Shown: piece by piece, positions 58,201 through 64,000 of the stretch | Numbering within the stretch: the first letter of the stretch is position 1 | Layout: each line of letters starts with the position of its first letter | NCBI RefSeq assembly: GCF_035083965.1 | Contig: NC_089723.1 | Coordinates: 22,113,193-22,177,192, forward strand | Direction: 5' to 3' | DNA: 64,000 bases | Source: Branchiostoma lanceolatum | Taxonomy: Eukaryota > Chordata > Leptocardii > Amphioxiformes > Branchiostomatidae | Made by a program: the position numbers and the translations under genes | The notes under the pieces: model-generated | Databases searched by the model: none | What the model was told of the DNA's origin: nothing | Seen by the model: only the letters and a program-made list of their open reading frames with translations

Positions 58201-61200
58201 GTCAGAGTCTACCATGGTCGACCAGTGATTTTTAGTGACTTGAGAGTCGAAGGGGATTCGGTGTAAACTCAAACGCGCGGCATTGCGAAGTAGTCTTCTT
58301 CGTGCATGCAATATTCGTCGCCCCCCTCCCCCTTGTATAGTTGGTAGGGAGTCGATTCATCATTTAGAGGGACTGCCCTTTGGTAAGTACAAATTGCAAA
58401 ATTCCTGTTTCTAACTAGTTTGAACGTCAATTATCCTCCTATTGTGGCTTGACATATCATCGCATTTGCAAGACATTAAGAATTGTCCAGTCGACCTGCA
58501 CTTCTACACCGTTAGGATCTAGGAAATTTATAGCTTTCAATTTGTTCGTTCTTGCCAATGGTCAACAGACATTTGTGTCTGGTTAACGTTTCAGATACAA
58601 CATAGCAAGCGGTTGAGGGAAAGATAATTAAAGATATCCTGTAACGGAAGAGAATGTCATAAGTATTTGTCCCACAAAGGTCCCACAGTTTGTGGATAGT
58701 GAGCTGGAACTTATGTGGAGGTAGTAGTGTGTTTCAGTGATTATTGGATTAAGTTATAGCTGTACATGTTTGATCAATATCATATTCAAGTTATGAATGT
58801 AAGTTTAACGTATTCAATTAAACGATGCCAGATTCATTTTTTACAAATGTGATTATGTGATATGTTTAATATTTGTCATTGTTTCCCTTTATATATATAT
58901 CCTATACAGCATCGGCAGATACTTCCTTCACAAATGCAGCACATGTTGTGAGGACCTTAGCTTGGCTTGGAACAAAGCAATCAGCTGTCAGATGCTCAGA
59001 GTACCTCAGGCTCCTTCGGTAAGGCTTAAGTCCATCATCGGTACACTTCAATGTTAGCTGAGACAGGCATGATGGATACCCATTGTCCCTTGTTTTTTGT
59101 TAGCTGCTGTGATGAAACGAAGCCCACCACAGCAAGGAGGTTATATAGTCTATATAACCTCCTTGATCACAGTTATGTCAAAATCATGTGACATGTTACT
59201 TAAATACTAAGTATTTGAATTGATATTTATTCATCATTTGGTTTTATGATATAGGAACTGGTTCATCACAAGATGAGCTCCAAGCTGAGTCCAACATGCT
59301 AGATACAGAAGAAATCAGCCTTGCCTGTACCTTACCAAGAGTGCATGGAAGAAGTGAACTCAGATGTAGTCATAGAATGGGGAGAGGACGATTATACACA
59401 TGCAGTTCCACGGCATATACTACTTACGTGTAAAATGTGGCGTGTCATAATGGGAGTTTTTCAGACAGTACAATGTTACTTTGAAGTTTCTATTTTCAAC
59501 CTCTGTATTTGAAATTATTTGTATCTGATATCTTTTAGACGAAGAACTGGCCACAAATAAGGCTTTCATTACTTTAGTAGAATGTGTAGAACATGTAGAA
59601 ATTTTTGGTCCAAGTGCACTATACGGCAGTAAATATTACCACCATGATGTGATGGTTGTTAATTGTAATACATTTTATAACAATTGTGCTTACACAACCC
59701 CAATTTACCGACATTAACCTGCATATGCAGAGGTGCTTTGAGTATGTGGATGTCCCTCGGCCTGTCTTAAACGAAATGGATTATTTAGCCACATAGAACT
59801 TCCGTATTGTATTTGATAGTTTTTGAACTTAGAAATGCATATATGTTGAAATATGAAATAATGTTACATTCAGGCTTTCCCAAAACTTCCTGTCATTGAA
59901 TAATGATGTTTTGGGTATCGTTAAATTAAGAATGCACGCGTATTTATGAATAATCAACCATTCTATCAAACTTTGTGTGTTTGATTTGTACATATTCGTG
60001 GCAAATACAAACATATTCAGAGTCACAATATGTCAAAGATTGTAGAAAGTCTGTATGTTGGATCAGTCTGTATCCGTGGCAAATACATACTGTACGTATC
60101 TGTCAGGATCTTGGGCAATTTCGTGCAATGTACGGCCCCATATCCGTCGAAAATTCCTATTTTTGTATTCCTCCGGATCTGATGTTCCGGATCACAGTCC
60201 GCTTGTATCCGTCAGTATCCGCAATTTTCTTTTAAAAAATACAGAAAACTTCCTGTACGTATCCGTCAGGATTTCCGTACAGTGTACGGCTCCGTATCCG
60301 TCGAAAATACCTCATTTTCGGATTCCTCCGGAAATATTCCCGATCCCGGTGCGGAAATTTTCGGATCCGTTAGGTCGGATTCGTCAGTATCCGTCAGTAT
60401 CCGCCCAAAATACAGAAAAATCCCTGTACGCATCCGTCAGGATCTGTGGCATTTCCATACAGTGTACGGCTCCGTATTCGTCGAAAATACCTTACTTTCG
60501 GATTCTTCAGGAAATATTCCATATACTGGTGCGGAAATAGTCGGATACGTTACACGAATCCGCATGTATCCGTCAGTATCCGCCAAAAATACAGAAAAAT
60601 TCCTGTTCGTATCCGTCAGGATCGGTGGCATTTCCGTACAGTGTACGGCTCCGTATTCGTCGAAAATCCCTTACTTTCGGATTCTTCAGGAAATATTCCA
60701 TATACCGGTGCGGAAATAGTCGGATACGTTACACGAATCCGCATGTATCCGTCAGTATCCGTCAGTATCCGACAAAAATACAAAAAAATCCCGGTACGTA
60801 TACGCCGGGAAACGAGGCCATTTCGTGCAGTGTTCCAAACGACACTGAAATAGACTAGAAATGTTCATTTTAATGTTTCTGGTAAAGAAAATGTTAGGTA
60901 TTGACGATTTTAATGGCGAAAAAGCCTGCTGATACCATAAATAGTGATATAGTCCGCCATCTTGGATTTTGACTGATAACGTCATCAAATTAGCATAAAT
61001 TATGAATATTAAATCATGAAAGTTACATCTAATTACATATGATGTTATACATGTATGAAAACTAGTGTAGTTGTGCAAGAAAACCTGAGAAATATCTTTT
61101 TTTTCAAAGAAATTAGTGATTTTTGCATAAAATACCTGTCAGAAACCCGTCGCCAGGGCAACATGAAAAATGATAAACTTAAAACCATTATAACAAAATT

Positions 61201-61491
61201 GCTGCCAAATTTTTTTTAGGAAAAGTCACCATGGTAGTCCTTGCATACATCGTTTGGCAGTAATACGATGTCAAAGTTGACGCGGGAACTTTTAGCCCCC
61301 CCCCCCCTAGTCTGGATAGGGTTAAACACCTAGATACTCTATGCCTAGATTTGAATGGATGTTGTATTCCAATTGATGAGATGGCAAGCTTAGGCAGCAG
61401 CAAAAAGTATGGTGGATAAAACCTGGCTGACTGTGGTATTTTTTTGTATCGTAGGATCAACACACCGAACGCGCATGACATCACAGTAGAG
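55240..61491 (+). CDS. GH10 (xylanase-like) glycosyl hydrolase, unit 3 (cut by window end)
   Basis: Only two exons fall in the window. The first is 55240-55469, encoding the CBM-like end (IRFLVDDASLKEF) and the RIEQIRKRDVKLR start of the catalytic region. The second is 61455-61491, encoding INTPNAHDITVE. Both keep the splice sites and frame of unit 2. The intron between them has grown to about 6 kb through the minisatellite, a piggyBac-like MITE and a nested CACTA element. The exons with catalytic residues lie beyond 64000, so it cannot be said whether this copy is active. Confidence 0.7.
55584..55780. mobile_element. Degenerate foldback MITE in GH10 intron 1, unit 3
   Basis: Counterpart of 28094-28290, with the same shortened inverted arms around CTGACTGGTTCACT. 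Confidence 0.65.
56062..56543. repeat. 10-bp minisatellite in GH10 intron 1, unit 3
   Basis: About 48 copies of the CTTTTGTAAA / CATTTGTAAA decamer, roughly 100 bases shorter than in unit 2. The right-hand third matches unit 2 almost unit for unit, so length change occurred in the left part. Confidence 0.95.
58090..59970 (+). other. Unique core of the CACTA element with possible spliced exons
   Basis: The core has several splice-like signals on the plus strand: a donor CCCTTTG|GTAAGT at about 58382, an acceptor CCTATACAG before 58911, a donor CTTCG|GTAAGG after 59019, and an acceptor GATATAG before 59256. A plus frame at 59321-59512 contains SDVVIEWGEDDYTHAVPRH. I do not recognise any product, and joined frames are short. 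It may be a captured host gene fragment or remnants of a transposase gene. Confidence 0.25.
59133..59165. repeat. Perfect 33-bp palindrome inside the CACTA core
   Basis: Two 16-base arms, CAAGGAGGTTATATAG and CTATATAACCTCCTTG, are separated by one T. The flanks CTGTGAT (59106) and ATCACAG (59165) add a further imperfect inverted pair. It would form a stable hairpin or cruciform, and may be the joint of a small foldback element. Confidence 0.85.
60833..61317. mobile_element. Right part of the older piggyBac-like MITE, unit 3
   Basis: This continues the element interrupted by the CACTA insertion; its left part is about 56960-57295. The right end CTAGTCTGGATAGGG is followed by TTAA. It is the paralogue of 29584-30415. 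Confidence 0.6.
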
Positions 61492-61692
61492 GTAAGTTAC
61501 GATGAATAGAGTCATCTTCAAAAACAAGTGTCAAAGATACATTAAGTGGTCTTTATTGAAGCGCCGTAAGGTGGATCTAGAAACTTGTGTTATAACGTCA
61601 AGAAGGTTATGTTTTTTTTTGTTTTTTTTTGTAGCCTGTGTACATGTGTGTGTAAACAGCATGACTCAAGAAGGTCTGGATGGATTGTTTAA

Positions 61693-62599
61693 CCCTATCC
61701 AGACTGGGCTTTTTTGGTATATCTGGGACTGGGGGGGGGGGGGCTGATTCGGCCCCCCCTCATAATTTTCGAACGGTATGATGTATCATCACCAAATTTG
61801 CAGGGAGTGATATTCACGTCAAGTTTTATAATTCCTGTAATTTTGGTGACGTCATGACGTAATATGACGTAATTATGACGTCATCAATGTGATTTTATTG
61901 GCTAAATAGGGAATTCCTGTAATATCTAAAGGTATTAAACAAAACGGTAAGTATTATTCATTTTAAGGTATGCAAGGCATACAAAGTCAATGGTAAGTAC
62001 GTTGACGTCAAAATTACGTCATAGAGTGACGTCATGTGTTGTTAGCGATCCCTTGGGATCCGCGATCTTGGATCGGCCATTTTGAAATTTTTAAAAATCC
62101 TTTTTTTCCACTTATGACCCCAAAGGACACTAAAAACGTTAATCGAAATGTTTCTGATAAAGAAAATGTCAGGTATTGACGATTTTAAAGGCAAAAAAGC
62201 CTGCTGATACCTGAAATAGTGATATAGTCCGCCATCTTGGATTTTGACTGATTACGTCATCAAATTAGCATAAATTATGAATATTAAATCAGGAAAGTTA
62301 CATCTAATTACATATAATGTTATACATGTGGGAAAACTAGTGTAGTTGTGCAAGAAAACCTGAGAAATATCATTGTTTTCCAAAAATTACTGATTTTTGC
62401 ATAAAATGCCTTTTAGAAACCCGTTGCCATGGCAACATGAAAAATGATAAACTTTAACCATTAGTATAAAATTGTCCCCAAAAATTTTTTAGGAAAAGTC
62501 ACCAAGTTTGGTAGTCGTAGCATACATCGTTTTGCAGTAATACGATGTCAAAGTTGCCGCGGGCACTTTTAGCCCCCCCCCCCCCCAGTCTGGATAGGG
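61693..62599. mobile_element. piggyBac-like MITE, younger insertion in GH10 intron 2, unit 3
   Basis: This 907-bp element starts CCCTATCCAGACTGG and ends CCAGTCTGGATAGGG, flanked by TTAA on both sides (61689-61692 and 62600-62603). Unit 2 has the empty site, GTTTAATATTTGG near 30785. TTAA duplication and CCC...GGG termini are hallmarks of the piggyBac superfamily. No transposase is present. C- and G-runs occur just inside each end. Confidence 0.8.
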
Positions 62600-62603
62600 T
62601 TAA

Positions 62604-64000
62604 TGTTTGGCATGTAGGTGATGAGACCAAGAAACTACTAAAGATAGGGGGGCCCTAGTGACGTATTAAGATACTGCTGTGGAACTGTTGGCTTTGATAT
62701 CTGGTGTTCTCGATATGCCCTTGTCGTGATTTTTGAGTGGTAGATAGCTCTTTGGGCCAAGAGGAATTGGTGTAGATGTAGAGCACCCCCCCCCCCCCGG
62801 CTTTTTTTAAAACTGAAAAATTTTAAAGAGAATAGAATTAATCAAGAAGTGTTTGACGGATCGTCATGTCTTTTTCGTATGCAGATCGTGATTATTGATA
62901 TGATCAAATTATTATTATGCAAACCAATTAGAACTAGAGTTCCACGAAGACATTATCTTCGCCAAATAATCAAGGCTTATTGTGGAGAGTGATTAATATT
63001 TACATGTTGATCAACCCCTGCAAACTTGATCATATACCATACCGTTTGAAAGTTATGATGGGGGGGGGGGGATGAGTCCAGTCTAGATAGGGATAAAACT
63101 CATTTGGTGGTACAGAACTAGTATATGTGTATAGTGTGCTGATATATGTTATAACTGGTCATCAAAAAAATTTAAAGTTATAATTAGATGGTACAGTCAA
63201 TATATATGAATAGAATAAATCTTTATTCCATATCGTACACATTTTGCAAGACATAGTACATGTTACTTTTCCATACGGTGCTAGGTAATACCTAGCAGTG
63301 TACTCTCTGAGCAGAGGAGTTGGTCCGGCTGGTTATTCACATGTTTTTAGGTGTTTTGTAAGGCTTTCTATTTTGTTCCCTTTCGGTTATGTCTCCAACC
63401 GTGTGTTTGACAAAAATGCAGAAACTGAACACTTTAAAAAACCCGGACCCACACATCTGTTTGAATTGTAGTGAGACTGCCCCATTTGTTTATTTATGTA
63501 CACCATCTGTTCATTTACACTTCTAGGCAAGGCCTTCTGCTGGCCTGTTTCGGGAATACTGTCACACGCCCCGTTATGGAATGTAAAGGATTTACAATTA
63601 TCCTTACTAATCATGCAGATTAGCTCCTGTTTTCTATAATTAGACATCGATTGGGTAAAGCACCATCTAAGCTCTCTACATACAAAACTTCACGACAATC
63701 TTCTCACCCCTTCTCAAGTAATACGTGTCCGAATGTCAAAACAAAAACACCCACTGCAGTTCTAAACAAGCCGCTAGGGGGCCCAAACTTACAGAACTTA
63801 CTTCTTGTGGCATGAACTATCTACCACACAAATATCAAAACCATAGCACTTTCAGAAAATATGCCACTGAATTTTGAAGCTCCGCTGCAGTACCTTAGGT
63901 ACTTGCTAGAAGGCCCATTATCGAACTTGACCTTCCTTTCCGTAAACCCTACCCATCCACTAAATATCATACAGATCCATCAACAGCTTATGTTACGCCA
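62604..64000. other. GH10 intron 2 continuing past the window, unit 3
   Basis: No coding exon is present. From about 62935 to the end it repeats the unclassified insertion seen at 31113-32575 in unit 2, including the G-run near 63060 and the CTGCAGT-spaced repeats. Confidence 0.5.

Larger units (their letters stand above)
57296..60832. mobile_element. CACTA (EnSpm)-type non-autonomous element with long subterminal repeats, unit 3
   Basis: This 3,537-bp insertion is absent from unit 2, where the flanks join at about 29925. The ends CACTGCACGAAATGGCC and GGCCATTTCGTGCAGTG are perfect 17-bp inverted repeats flanked by TTC on both sides. The CACTG start and 3-bp target duplication fit the CACTA superfamily. 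Both arms, about 800 bp each, are packed with variants of GGATCCG and CGTATCCGTCAG. The left arm repeats with a 355-bp period (GTGATGCGCCTCGGATAC at 57453 and 57808). The right arm has repeats of about 171-182 bp, with starts near 60241, 60412, 60591 and 60775. No transposase was recognised. The central 1.9 kb is unique and may be captured sequence. Confidence 0.8.

Noticed and set aside
57300-60858. Many Ser/Arg/Pro-rich open frames within the CACTA arms
   Set aside because: They follow the GGATCCG/TATCCGTCAG repeats and overlap on both strands; no domain or splice support.
1-64000. CRISPR arrays, operons, ribosome binding sites, tRNA or rRNA genes
   Set aside because: The sequence is animal nuclear DNA with spliced genes. 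No cloverleaf or rRNA signature was recognised by eye, and the only regular arrays are satellites and transposon repeats.

Overview
The window looks like genomic DNA of an invertebrate chordate, most probably an amphioxus (Branchiostoma). The genes have short introns (about 0.2-1 kb), and the main family is cytoplasmic intermediate filament (IF) proteins with the short chordate-type rod. Their internal exon sizes (61, 96, about 171, 126 and 221 bp) match or nearly match those I know for vertebrate type III IF genes such as vimentin. No bacterial or organellar features are present.

The window holds about 2.3 copies of a tandemly repeated four-gene unit. In order the unit contains: IF gene 1 (+); a glycoside hydrolase family 10 (GH10, xylanase-like) gene (+); IF gene 2 (-), convergent with GH10; a 5-6 kb transposon-rich spacer; and IF gene 3 (-), which is head-to-head with IF gene 1 of the next unit. 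Unit 1 runs from 1 to about 22,609 and starts inside exon 1 of IF gene 1. Unit 2 is about 22,610-50,266. Unit 3 starts at about 50,267 and is cut by the window end inside its GH10 gene.

IF gene 1 looks intact in units 2 and 3, and in the visible part of unit 1. IF gene 2 is intact in unit 1; in unit 2 it has a premature stop that removes most of its tail. IF gene 3 lacks, in both copies, the 221-bp exon that should encode the end of coil 2 and the helix-termination motif, yet exon 5 and a short tail exon still join in frame. Both complete GH10 copies carry independent lesions: unit 1 has a deletion through a splice donor and a 1-bp frameshift, and unit 2 has two nonsense codons. The unit 3 copy shows only two early exons, both undamaged.

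Mobile elements explain most length differences between units. They include a CACTA-type element with 17-bp termini and very long subterminal repeat arrays (57,296-60,832), TTAA-flanked piggyBac-like MITEs, PIF/Harbinger-like MITEs with 3-bp target duplications, two 5'-truncated non-LTR retrotransposons, foldback MITEs and a 10-bp minisatellite. Comparing units gives several paralogous empty sites. Similarity between units is mosaic, which suggests gene conversion or unequal crossing-over.

The IF proteins should be structural coiled-coil subunits of the cytoskeleton. GH10 would be a polysaccharide hydrolase, so the two gene types share a repeat unit and not an obvious pathway. All exon joins are inferred from reading frame, splice consensus and comparison between copies; no transcript data were available.
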